DNA of 32,084 nt from Thermoanaerobaculales bacterium (GCA_024763555.1 JANTFG010000005.1:1-32084), one strand, 5' to 3'; shown: positions 17,743 through 26,370, counted from the stretch's first letter. Translations and numbers: made by a program. The notes: generated by a model not told the origin, from the sequence alone.

Positions 17743-20112
17743 TCAGTCCGGGCTTGAGGCATCTTCCCTGTCGAGACGGCAGGTCCACGGCGCATCAGAT
17801 AGTCCGGAGTCCTTCCCCTTCCATAGGCCGTTGCCGGCACTCCCGGCATAGAGAATGGAAGGGTCCGAGGGGTCGATGGTGAATGAATCGAAAGAGTGAA
17901 TCCCAAGCCCATGATTGATGGGGAACCAGCACTTTCCTCCATTCGAACTCCTGAAAATTCCCCGCCCGCTGCTCCTGTCGTGAAAAGGCGCATCCGTTGT
18001 TGCCGCGTAGATGATGTTCCGGTTTGCCGGATTGATAGCCACCGAAACGACATTGAGCTTCTCGATGCCGCCAAAACCAGCAGACTCGTGGGTCCAGGAA
18101 ATCCCACCGTCGACGCTCTTGTAAACACCTCCGGGAAAGCTGAGCTGCTCGCTGTGGTCCCACCGACTGGAGACCGCCAGGTAGATGCGCCATGAATCGG
18201 ACGGGTCGATCGCAATATCCTGGACATCGATGAGCCGCGGCGTGCCGACAGCCATACGTGTCCAGCTCAAACCGGCATCAACTGAGCGGAAGAGACCGCC
18301 CTGGATCGTCTCCAGATGATCTCCGTTTTCGACCTCCTTGGCTTCGATTCCCGCATAAAGCACATTCGGATTGTGTGGATCGATGATGATCTTCCGAAGG
18401 CGAAGGTTGCCCTCCACGCCCAGACCCTGATGAGCAGGCAGCCAGCTTTTTCCTCCATCCGTCGACCGATAGACACCATGCTCGAAGCTGGCTGCATAGA
18501 GCCTTCTTGAAGCCGGCGGGCTGCTCTCATCCAGGGCCATCGACCAAACTTGAGCATCGGGAAGTCCGTTATCGAGGACGGTCCAGCTTTCACCGTAATC
18601 GACGCTCACGCAGACCTCTCCCTGGTTACTTTCCCACCAGCCGGTCGTTGCAAAAATCCTATTGGGAAGGGCCGGGTCGACAATGATCGCAAAGGTATTC
18701 GAGCGATAGTTCATTCCGGAAAAAGTCCTCTTGAAGGAGATCCCTCCATCTCGACTCTTCAGGAAACCCATATCCCAGTAGCCGGCGTAGATCTTCTTCG
18801 GATCGATCGGATCGACGGCGATATCTTGGACGCAGGTCGTCTCGAAGCCCCTGCCCCCCCAGTAGCCGTCTCCCATGGGATCGCTCATGATCTGGGTCCA
18901 GGACCCGCCGCCGTCCTCGGTCCGAAGCAGGTGGGTGGAGGTTCCGGCATAGACCCGCTCGGGATGCTGCGGGTCGAGAGCCATACACTTGATATGGAGA
19001 CCATGCTCGGCGATCCACCCTATCTCCACGTTGGCATCCCCCTCGTCAAACCTGCTGACCCAGCTCCAGGACTCTCCGCCGTCGACCGACTTGTAGATTC
19101 CGGGATCCGGCGTCCACGAGTTGTTTCCCACATAGAGGATCAGCGGGTTTCCGGGGTCCATCACGATCGCCGGGTAATTGCTCGTCAATCCCTCCTCGGA
19201 GCCCATCGTGTGAGGGAGTCCCCGGTTCATGGCGATCCAGCTGTTTCCGCCGTCAGTACTCCTGAAGACCCCCCCGTCCCAGTGATCGCTCCCAGGTTCG
19301 GCCCAGAGGGTAACGAAGAGCCTCTGGGGATTCTGCGGATCGATCGTGATACCCATCGCGCGGAGGGTGGGCAGGCCGGAATTTCGAGCCTCCCATGTTG
19401 CGCCGGCATCATCACTCCTGTACACACCGCTGCTGGTGGCAGCATAGAGCAGATTGGTGTCGGAAGCATCGATCGCCAGGGAGTAGATCATTGCCGAAAG
19501 ATCGATTCCCGTGTTGCGGATCGGGGTCCAGCTCTCACCGGAATTCTGACTCTTGTAGATGGTTCCCTTCATGCCGGCCATTTGCCAGTGGTAGCTTTCC
19601 AGCACGTAGCCGGAACGCGGGACGCCGATTCCGGCATAGAGGATGTTGGGATCAACGGGATCGACAAGGATGTCGCTGACAGGGGCACTGTAGGAGAACT
19701 CCTCTGAAGGCGGGAATCCGATTCTCCGGGCAGCCCAGCTCTCGCCTCCGTCGGCAGATTTGAAAATTCCGCCCCTCGTTGCCGCATAAAGGATGGAAGG
19801 ATCCCGAAAATCATAGGCGATGTCCTGTACGTAATAGTCGGAGAGTCCGGCATCGAGAATTTCCCAGCTCTCACCGTCGTCGCGACTCCTGTAAATCCCT
19901 CCAACGTCACATCCGACGTAAATGGGACCGGCCGCATCGTCGACGATTGTGATCGCGGTCAGCCAGCCGCCGCCGCCGGGGCCGATCGTGGACCACGAAA
20001 CCTGGGCGTCGGCACTCGAAAAGGACAGACAGAGCCATGCAGTTGCTATCATCAATACCCATTGCCGACCCGACTTCATGGCAGGGGAAAACTGGTGGCA
20101 CTTCACGTTCAT
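17743..20112 (-). CDS. Secreted BNR/Asp-box beta-propeller protein (sortilin/VPS10-like or glycosidase-like)
   Basis: 13 Asp-box-like motifs (e.g. YRSRDDGESWEI, FKSADGGESWAA, YKSVDGGESWSW) each preceded by DP.P..LYAG-type strands; signal peptide MKSGRQWVLMIATAWLCLSFSSADA. Start could also be 20079. Confidence 0.88.
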   Translation of the reverse strand: MNVKCHQFSPAMKSGRQWVLMIATAWLCLSFSSADAQVSWSTIGPGGGGWLTAITIVDDAAGPIYVGCDVGGIYRSRDDGESWEILDAGLSDYYVQDIAYDFRDPSILYAATRGGIFKSADGGESWAARRIGFPPSEEFSYSAPVSDILVDPVDPNILYAGIGVPRSGYVLESYHWQMAGMKGTIYKSQNSGESWTPIRNTGIDLSAMIYSLAIDASDTNLLYAATSSGVYRSDDAGATWEARNSGLPTLRAMGITIDPQNPQRLFVTLWAEPGSDHWDGGVFRSTDGGNSWIAMNRGLPHTMGSEEGLTSNYPAIVMDPGNPLILYVGNNSWTPDPGIYKSVDGGESWSWVSRFDEGDANVEIGWIAEHGLHIKCMALDPQHPERVYAGTSTHLLRTEDGGGSWTQIMSDPMGDGYWGGRGFETTCVQDIAVDPIDPKKIYAGYWDMGFLKSRDGGISFKRTFSGMNYRSNTFAIIVDPALPNRIFATTGWWESNQGEVCVSVDYGESWTVLDNGLPDAQVWSMALDESSPPASRRLYAASFEHGVYRSTDGGKSWLPAHQGLGVEGNLRLRKIIIDPHNPNVLYAGIEAKEVENGDHLETIQGGLFRSVDAGLSWTRMAVGTPRLIDVQDIAIDPSDSWRIYLAVSSRWDHSEQLSFPGGVYKSVDGGISWTHESAGFGGIEKLNVVSVAINPANRNIIYAATTDAPFHDRSSGRGIFRSSNGGKCWFPINHGLGIHSFDSFTIDPSDPSILYAGSAGNGLWKGKDSGLSDAPWTCRLDREDASSPD

Positions 20113-20263
20113 TGCCCTATCATAGCCGACCCGGCGCCTCCGGTATTGCAGAACATGGGTATGCACTTGACCCAGGCATCCCCAACATCTTGTGGTCCCT
20201 GTAGGATGCCAATGGGCGTGAAATGCCATATCGCGAGCAACTAATCGCGGAGCGGATTCCGCG

Positions 20264-20286
20264 AATATAAGGGACATTACTCAGCA
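20264..20286 (+). repeat. Copy of the AAGGGACATTACTCAGCA repeat
   Basis: AATATAAGGGACATTACTCAGCA, closely matching the left arm at 15381-15405. Confidence 0.7.
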
Positions 20287-20296
20287 CAGCAGAAAT

Positions 20297-20389
20297 CTGA
20301 CTGGGGCCCACATCGCGAACGGGACCATCACCGGTACGGACTTCGCGGCCGGGGCGGTCGGATCGAGCCAGATCGCGGGTGGAGCGGTG
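20297..20389 (+). pseudogene. Fragment of a tail-fibre-like repeat coding sequence
   Basis: Frame reads LTGAHIANGTITGTDFAAGAVGSSQIAGGAV with no start codon or intact gene around it; same style as the ITGPKISENAVKTAKIKDGAV repeats of 8111-10648. Confidence 0.5.
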
Positions 20390-20399
20390 TGTATCGTTT

Positions 20400-20546
20400 C
20401 TAGCCTCGGCCGGCGACATCGGACCAACCGTCGAGCGCCCCTGACTCGAAGCTATCATAGAATACGATGTCCTCAATATTCTGAGCCCCAGCCCACGACC
20501 CGTACGCCAAGACCAACCCAAGAAAAACGAATGTCCATTGCCTCAT
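20400..20546 (-). CDS. 48-aa ORF: signal peptide plus DSFESG C-terminal motif (not in the ORF track)
   Basis: MRQWTFVFLGLVLAYGSWAGAQNIEDIVFYDSFESGALDGWSDVAGRG*; GGAGG about 7 nt upstream of ATG on the minus strand. Confidence 0.6.
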   Translation of the reverse strand: MRQWTFVFLGLVLAYGSWAGAQNIEDIVFYDSFESGALDGWSDVAGRG

Positions 20547-20651
20547 GATTGTCCTCCTGTGTTTGTTCTTCCCACTAACGACAAGAACCGCTTCCCGTGT
20601 TCTTTGTCAGCCATATGTCCTTCCTCTTGATTTTGTCAATTGGGGGTCCCG

Positions 20652-20666
20652 GTCCCTTGTAATTTG
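20652..20666 (-). repeat. 15-nt copy of the TTACAAGGGAC repeat
   Basis: GTCCCTTGTAATTTG, identical to 15533-15547. Confidence 0.65.
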
Positions 20667-20763
20667 ACCAGATTATCGAATTGGCATTTTTGCAGTTCAC
20701 CTTCCAAATCTTCGACAAACCATGCCCATCGTCGCCGCCGAACCGATCCTGCCGCGATCGAAC

Positions 20764-20791
20764 TTGAAAAAGTGAGAAAATCGCCTATAGT
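20764..20791 (+). promoter_or_regulatory. Candidate sigma-70-type promoter for the three-gene secreted cluster
   Basis: TTGAAA - 16 nt - TATAGT, about 75 bp upstream of the 20867 start codon. Confidence 0.45.
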
Positions 20792-20866
20792 GAGAGGGCG
20801 TCAAAAGTCGAGTATGGAATTGAGATTCGTTAACTCAGGAATAATTTTACGAAAAGGAGAGGAAGT

Positions 20867-21448
20867 ATGTGGAGGAATCATCGAAGCTTCGTACGATACG
20901 CGGGCGTGATCACGATGGCGATTTTCGTGGCGGCCGCGGCAGGGGCCATTGAGAATCCGAATGCTGCTGCGATGAAACAAATCGCCGCCCATCCAACTAA
21001 CAATTCCGCCAAGAACGCTGCGGTCGAGGGTGAGGGAAGGGCATTCACCTCGCCCCTGGTTGTCTCGAGCGCAGAATGGAGAAACGATGGCCTGGATATG
21101 GATGGTTTTTTCTTCGCTTTCTCGCGTGGCGGCTGGAGATCCGAGGGGAGCTTGGTATTCATGAGGGCGCCCGTCTACGTCAAGGCTGGTGTCACGATCA
21201 CTGAATTCTGGGTGACCGTCGATGATTCCGACGACGCAAATGACGTCACCATCAATCTCGTACAGTTGGACAACTACAGCGGTGCAATAGAGACGATCGC
21301 AACGGTCACCTCAAGCGGTGACGGGGGAGTCCAGAATCTCAATGTCAGGAGCCTCAGTAAGCTCACGGATGATGCGCATAGTTATTATCTGACAGCCTCT
21401 TCCCAAAGCACCTCCATATACGTCGATCAAGCAAGAATCTGGTTCTGA
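20867..21448 (+). CDS. Secreted hypothetical protein, paralog 1 of tandem family
   Basis: RBS AAGGAGAGG, signal peptide; shares layout with the next two ORFs (F/Y..P-aliphatic, MRAPVYV, ITEFWVTVDDSD, LVQLDNYSGAIETIATVTS, terminal beta strand). Confidence 0.82.
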   Translation: MWRNHRSFVRYAGVITMAIFVAAAAGAIENPNAAAMKQIAAHPTNNSAKNAAVEGEGRAFTSPLVVSSAEWRNDGLDMDGFFFAFSRGGWRSEGSLVFMRAPVYVKAGVTITEFWVTVDDSDDANDVTINLVQLDNYSGAIETIATVTSSGDGGVQNLNVRSLSKLTDDAHSYYLTASSQSTSIYVDQARIWF

Positions 21449-21455
21449 GGGGGAT

Positions 21456-22073
21456 ATGATGCGATTTTTCAAGATATTTTCCTTCTCCCTGGCGCTCATC
21501 TTCGCTCTGTGCGCCTCGCCGATGGTCCAGGCTTCGGATCTTGATGGCGGACGCGGCTTCCCGGACGAGACCGACCAGAGCCGTCTCTTCAACATCCCCG
21601 GCGCCGGGTTCAACAGCGCCGGAAATTACGATGCCGAGGTCTATTTTTTCAGCTTCGGCAGCGGCCGAATCGAGGGCAGGGGCGTTCACCCCGGATGCAT
21701 CATGGCGCCGGTGACACTTCCGACGGATGCGAACATCTATGCTTTCTACGCGTCTTTTTACGACGATGACGCAAGCGATTACGTTTGGATGGACTTGTGG
21801 CGGATACAAAATTATACGGGCGTCGTTGAAAAGATCACTCGGATCAATACCTCAGCTGACTCGAGCAGCCCTCAGTCCTCAGGAACCTACGACATTCCCC
21901 GGGAATTTGTAGAAGTCGATGCATTGAACTATTCCTACTATGTGACCACCTGCATCGGTGAGACGACCCAGGGCATCTATTCCGTGCGAGTCTGGTACAG
22001 GCCGGATGCAATTTTTTCAGATGGCTTCGAAGCGGGAAATTACAGCGCCTGGTCGTCAGTGACACCAGGATAG
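21456..22073 (+). CDS. Secreted hypothetical protein, paralog 2, with C-terminal DGFEAG motif
   Basis: Signal peptide; CIMAPVTLPTDANIYAFYASFYDDDASDYVWMDLWRIQNYTGVVEKI; C-terminus IFSDGFEAGNYSAWSSVTPG. Confidence 0.83.
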   Translation: MMRFFKIFSFSLALIFALCASPMVQASDLDGGRGFPDETDQSRLFNIPGAGFNSAGNYDAEVYFFSFGSGRIEGRGVHPGCIMAPVTLPTDANIYAFYASFYDDDASDYVWMDLWRIQNYTGVVEKITRINTSADSSSPQSSGTYDIPREFVEVDALNYSYYVTTCIGETTQGIYSVRVWYRPDAIFSDGFEAGNYSAWSSVTPG

Positions 22074-22083
22074 GGGCATCGAG

Positions 22084-22677
22084 ATGAAAGGAAAGACAAT
22101 GATGAGAAATACCTGCATTCTCCGAATTTCGCTGGTCGTACTCCTTGCCGGATTGGCGGCCGGCGTCCAGGCCTCAAACCCCAATGACCTTCCGCCGGTC
22201 TTTGACGACTCCGTCCAGGTGCCCGCGTCTTTCGAGGCCGACCAACAAAAGGCCTATACCTCGCCGATGCTCGTTCCCGCAGCGGCATTCCATTCCGATG
22301 GATCGGATCCGGATTCGCATAGCTTCTATTTCAATGTAGGTTTCATCGGGAGCGACAATGATGGAACCTCTACCTGCATGTACGCCCCCATAAATCTCCC
22401 CGACGGAGCGCATGTCACGGATTTTTACTCCAACCTCATGGATAACAATGCCTCCCTGGAGATGAGTGTTTATCTGTTAAGGGTTGATAAGGATACGGGC
22501 TGGGCAAGTGAGATGGCATCGGTCACATCCACCGGTGCAGACACCAACATCGACAGCCTCTGGACGAACTCGATAACAGACCCAGACATTGACTGGCATT
22601 ATGCCTATTTTGTCACTACGTGTATTCACGACGATTTCAGAATCTACAATGCCCGGGTGTACTACACCGAGCCCTGA
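22084..22677 (+). CDS. Secreted hypothetical protein, paralog 3
   Basis: Signal peptide; CMYAPINLPDGAHVTDFYSNLMDNNASLEMSVYLLRVDKDTGWASEMASVTSTG; YAYFVTTCIHDDFRIYNARVYY parallels paralog 2 SYYVTTCIGETTQGIYSVRVWY. Confidence 0.83.
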   Translation: MKGKTMMRNTCILRISLVVLLAGLAAGVQASNPNDLPPVFDDSVQVPASFEADQQKAYTSPMLVPAAAFHSDGSDPDSHSFYFNVGFIGSDNDGTSTCMYAPINLPDGAHVTDFYSNLMDNNASLEMSVYLLRVDKDTGWASEMASVTSTGADTNIDSLWTNSITDPDIDWHYAYFVTTCIHDDFRIYNARVYYTEP

Positions 22678-22695
22678 GGACAATCCCAATCTGTC

Positions 22696-22724
22696 AAAGA
22701 GCCCCTGATGGGGCTCTTTTTTTT
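22696..22724 (+). terminator. Rho-independent terminator
   Basis: AAAGAGCCCC-TGAT-GGGGCTCTTT followed by a T run, 19 nt after the paralog 3 stop. Confidence 0.93.
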
Positions 22725-22726
22725 AC

Positions 22727-23539
22727 TCAGCGGCAGAGACTCTTGCCGGGCATCCGGACAGTGTGAAGCTCGTAGGACCACTGCGGGTCGATTTCGATCG
22801 GCCAGGAGGCGAGAAGATCCTCGGCTCGATCGAGGGAGCCGGCATCAAGAAAAACAACGCCCTCGTGACCATATCCCCAGGCGCCGGCGGCCAGAACTTC
22901 GTTGGTCTGAGCCAATCCGGCCCCAAATGGCGCCGGTGCCGGCTCACCGCCCTTTTTCAGCACCTCGATGTCACGATGAAACCACACCAACTGCAATTCG
23001 CGTTCATCAGCTGCCGGCGGACCCTGACAGAGATTGCCGACACTGAATTGAAACCCCGCCATCCGTAATCGTGCGGGGTTCTGGAAGTAGGGATCATCCA
23101 GCAGGCGCTCACTGGCGAGCCCGGAACCCCCTGCGGAAAGAATCATCAGACGGCGGCCGTCCTCGATCCTCCCGCTGGCCGCCGCGATCCCCGCCTCGTG
23201 CAGGCGCAGGAGATGCCGGCGGTGCAGCTTCTCGTATTGTTGGACAAGGGCAGAATCCCCGGAGATGTCGGCCGGTCGGATCACCACGAGTTGGAGCATT
23301 CGCGGCCGACCCTCCGGATCCGCTTCCAGGACGCCCACGGGATGTTCGAATCCGCTGAGAGGAGAGGGAGTTGGCTGCGCCTGCGGGGTTTCGGGCTCAG
23401 TTTGATGAGTTGCCTGCTGAGTTGGTTTCTGCGCTTTTGTTATTTGCTGCGCATTCTCAACCGAAGCTTGCTGCGTCGCACAGGCGAAAAGCAGCACGAA
23501 GACCACACCGAATAGAGCAGTTCCAAAATATCGACGCAT
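22727..23539 (-). CDS. Putative lipoprotein with two YCII-like domains
   Basis: N-terminus MRRYFGTALFGVVFVLLFACATQQ; QT/P-rich linker; YEKLHRRHLLRLHEAGIAAASGRI...DDPYFQNPARLRMAGFQFSV and a second similar half. Confidence 0.65.
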   Translation of the reverse strand: MRRYFGTALFGVVFVLLFACATQQASVENAQQITKAQKPTQQATHQTEPETPQAQPTPSPLSGFEHPVGVLEADPEGRPRMLQLVVIRPADISGDSALVQQYEKLHRRHLLRLHEAGIAAASGRIEDGRRLMILSAGGSGLASERLLDDPYFQNPARLRMAGFQFSVGNLCQGPPAADERELQLVWFHRDIEVLKKGGEPAPAPFGAGLAQTNEVLAAGAWGYGHEGVVFLDAGSLDRAEDLLASWPIEIDPQWSYELHTVRMPGKSLCR

Positions 23540-23666
23540 TCTGGATTCCCCTTCCTGGATCTCGTGAACCTCCCGGCGCCACGAGGATCGTAACTATAGC
23601 CGATGCCGCCATTCGGAAACACCTCTCATGGCTCCCCGATTGGATGTCTCAGCCTCCTCAATTTTC

Positions 23667-25205
23667 TCATGCCGACCGGGTCTTTCGGCGAGTCCGAAGG
23701 AGAAGCACAACTCCGGCTGCCGCGATACAGAAGAGGGCCATGTGGATATAGGTCGTGTGGTAGGCATAGCTCGTGGCCCGGCGGAGCATCAGGCCGCTGG
23801 TGGAGGCGGCGAAAATATGCCAGCTGTCCGGGTTGAAATATCCACTTCCGAGTTGCAGCTGTCCCATGGCGCCGAGAAGTTCGGCCAGGGAAGCACTGCC
23901 GGCCGTCAGTGTATTGCTGAGCACCTCGAAATAGGCGTGGGTCTTCGATGTCATGATGGTCGTGGCGTAGGCGGAGCCCAGGGAGCCGGCGACCAGGCGA
24001 CTGACGTTGAGCAGGGTCGATCCATCCCCGATATCCCGCTCGTCGAGGCAGTTCAGGGTGAGGACGGTGACCGGAGGGAAGACGCCACCGACGGCCAGGC
24101 CGAAGAAGACGTAGTCCAGGGTCAGGAGGCTGCGAGGTGTGTCCATGTCGGTGTGAAAGACCCAGCAGGAAGCGGCGGTTGCCAGCAGGAAAAAGAAGGT
24201 GATCCATTTCGGGTTGAGACGGTCGGAGAGGAGCCCGGTCACAGTCGTGCTGAAGCCTGAAAGCAGGGCGCCCGGCAGGAGGATCAAACCTGCCTGAAGG
24301 GTCGTGTAACCATGGACCCGCTGCAGGAAGACCGGCAGGAGGAGAAAGAATCCGTACGCGGCAATCGAAAACAGGAACATCGTCAGGAGACCGAGGCGGA
24401 AGGGGCGGGTCCCGAGGATCCGCCGCGGAAAGAGTGGGCGTCTGGAGAAGGCGAGCCAGAAGATCGCGCCGAGGCTGGAGAAAATGAAGATCAGCAGCAT
24501 GGTGAAGATGAAATCGGAATGCAGCCATCCTTTCTCCTGGCCCTTACCAGTGAAAATGATCAGGGCGGAAAATGCAGTGGCCAGAAGGGCAAAACCGATG
24601 AAGTCAAAGCTCGTGTTCTCCCGGTTTCTCGGGTTCTTGAAGAGCAGCCAGACGAGAAAGATCGTCAGGATTCCGATCGGGAGATTGATGTAGAAGACCC
24701 AGCGCCATTCCAGATGTTCGGTGATCAGTCCCCCGAGGGTCGGGCCGAGGGCCGGCGCGAAGGAGGCTGAGAGTCCGTAGATCCCCATTGCCAGGCCGTG
24801 CTCCTCCGGCGGGAAGGCCTCATAGAGAATGACCAGGCCGATGGGGATCATGATGCCCTCGCCCATGCCCTGAAAAAGGCGTGCAAACAGCATGATGGGA
24901 AGGGAGACCGCGGCTCCGGCCATCGCCGAGCTTGAAATAAAGAGTCCGGTTCCGAAGAGAAAGGTGTTGCGGTGGCCCAGTTTCTCGCCGAGCCATCCAA
25001 CCGCGGTCATCGAGATCGCGGAGCCGAGGAAGTAGATGATGACGACCCACTGAACGCCGTAGATGTCGGAGTCCAGAGAGGCCATCATGTGGGGCAGCAC
25101 GATATCGACAATCGTGGTGTCGAGCAGGGCAATGAAGATCCCGACCGAGACCAGGACGGCGACGATGCCTTTTGGGGGTCCGACGGGGGTCGAGCTGCCG
25201 CTCAT
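23667..25205 (-). CDS. DHA2-family MFS drug efflux transporter (EmrB-like)
   Basis: 14-TM-type pattern, ALLDTTIVDIVLPHMMASL and GWLGEKLGHRNTFLFGTGLFI; start MSGSSTP, RBS GAGGAATG. The track ORF extends to 25292. Confidence 0.92.
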   Translation of the reverse strand: MSGSSTPVGPPKGIVAVLVSVGIFIALLDTTIVDIVLPHMMASLDSDIYGVQWVVIIYFLGSAISMTAVGWLGEKLGHRNTFLFGTGLFISSSAMAGAAVSLPIMLFARLFQGMGEGIMIPIGLVILYEAFPPEEHGLAMGIYGLSASFAPALGPTLGGLITEHLEWRWVFYINLPIGILTIFLVWLLFKNPRNRENTSFDFIGFALLATAFSALIIFTGKGQEKGWLHSDFIFTMLLIFIFSSLGAIFWLAFSRRPLFPRRILGTRPFRLGLLTMFLFSIAAYGFFLLLPVFLQRVHGYTTLQAGLILLPGALLSGFSTTVTGLLSDRLNPKWITFFFLLATAASCWVFHTDMDTPRSLLTLDYVFFGLAVGGVFPPVTVLTLNCLDERDIGDGSTLLNVSRLVAGSLGSAYATTIMTSKTHAYFEVLSNTLTAGSASLAELLGAMGQLQLGSGYFNPDSWHIFAASTSGLMLRRATSYAYHTTYIHMALFCIAAAGVVLLLRTRRKTRSA

Positions 25206-25215
25206 CATTCCTCCC

Positions 25216-26370
25216 TCAATCTTCGTGCTTGGAGACGGCAACCTCGACCGAGAGCCCGGGGACGAGGTCGTCTGAAGGATCATCCAGAGCAATCCGGATC
25301 GGGACCCGCTGGGTGATTTTCGTGAACTCGCCGGCGGTGATGTCCCGGGGAATCAGGGCGAATTCCGCGGAGGAAGCCGGTGCCATCTCCGCGACGTGAC
25401 CCCTGAAGACCTTGTGGGGGAGGGCGTCGATTTTTAACTGGAGTTCTTTGCCCTGGTGGAGATAGCGCAGCTTGGTCTCTTCAAAACGGGCCTCGACGTA
25501 GAGGGTCGAGGGATCGTAGATCCCGATTGCCGGCCGACCCGGTGTCGCGAAATCACCCGGGTCGACAAGGATCCTGGCGATGACTCCGGAGATGGGGGCG
25601 CGCAGTTGACAGCGGGAGCGAGCGAGTTGTGCCAGTTTCAGGGCCGCCTCCGCCCGGCTGCGTCCGCTTTCCGCCTCTTTGAGTCCGGCCCTGGAGGCGC
25701 CGATTCGGGCACTGGCGGCCTTCGCCTGTTCGAGCTGGGCCTCCCGGAGACTGATCTGGGCATGGACGGCATCGAGGGCGGATTGGGCACTCGCCCAGGC
25801 GGTCTCGACTTCCTCGAATTTGGAGGCTGAAATGGCTTTTTCTTTCAGAAGGCGCTGGAATCGCTGGTGTTGTTTCTCCCAGTGTTGCAGATTGGCCTCG
25901 GCCTTTCCCTGTTCCGAGCGCGCGGCCTCGAGGGCGGCTTCAGCGGCCCTGACGGCAGCGGGAATTTCGCGGGAGGCCAGGGAGAGATCCTGCTGCCTCC
26001 GGGCGATCTCCGAGTCCGACTGTTCGAGAGCTGCCTTCGCCGCTTCCAGCTGTCGCTGACTCTGAGCCGGGTCGATTTTCAGCAGAAGATCTCCAGCCTG
26101 GACTTTTTGTCCCTCCCTGACCTCAATGGAGAGGATCTTTCCTGGAATTTCCGGTGCGACGTCGGCAATGTCGGCTTTGACGAAGGCGGCGTTCGTCGTG
26201 GCATGTTCCATCCTCCAGATGACCCATCTGAGGGAGAAAATTCCCCCGATGATCAGTCCGAGCAGGATCAGGGCGATGCTGATTTTCCTCAACAGCCCCG
26301 CGCGAGGCGCATCCTGGGAGTCCCGGGTTTCATCGGTCTTATTTTCGAGAGTCTCGTGTTCATCCTTCAT
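25216..26370 (-). CDS. HlyD-family periplasmic adaptor (EmrA-like)
   Basis: Single N-terminal TM, biotinyl-lipoyl-like halves around a long coiled coil, LRAPISGVIARILVDPGDFATPG. Confidence 0.92.
   Translation of the reverse strand: MKDEHETLENKTDETRDSQDAPRAGLLRKISIALILLGLIIGGIFSLRWVIWRMEHATTNAAFVKADIADVAPEIPGKILSIEVREGQKVQAGDLLLKIDPAQSQRQLEAAKAALEQSDSEIARRQQDLSLASREIPAAVRAAEAALEAARSEQGKAEANLQHWEKQHQRFQRLLKEKAISASKFEEVETAWASAQSALDAVHAQISLREAQLEQAKAASARIGASRAGLKEAESGRSRAEAALKLAQLARSRCQLRAPISGVIARILVDPGDFATPGRPAIGIYDPSTLYVEARFEETKLRYLHQGKELQLKIDALPHKVFRGHVAEMAPASSAEFALIPRDITAGEFTKITQRVPIRIALDDPSDDLVPGLSVEVAVSKHED

Noticed and set aside
18550-19707. 385-aa plus-strand ORF
   Set aside because: Antisense to the Asp-box protein; its repetitive look mirrors the propeller repeats on the other strand.
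20640-20909. 89-aa plus-strand ORF
   Set aside because: Overlaps the repeat copy and the promoter/RBS region of the 20867 gene in another frame; composition not protein-like.
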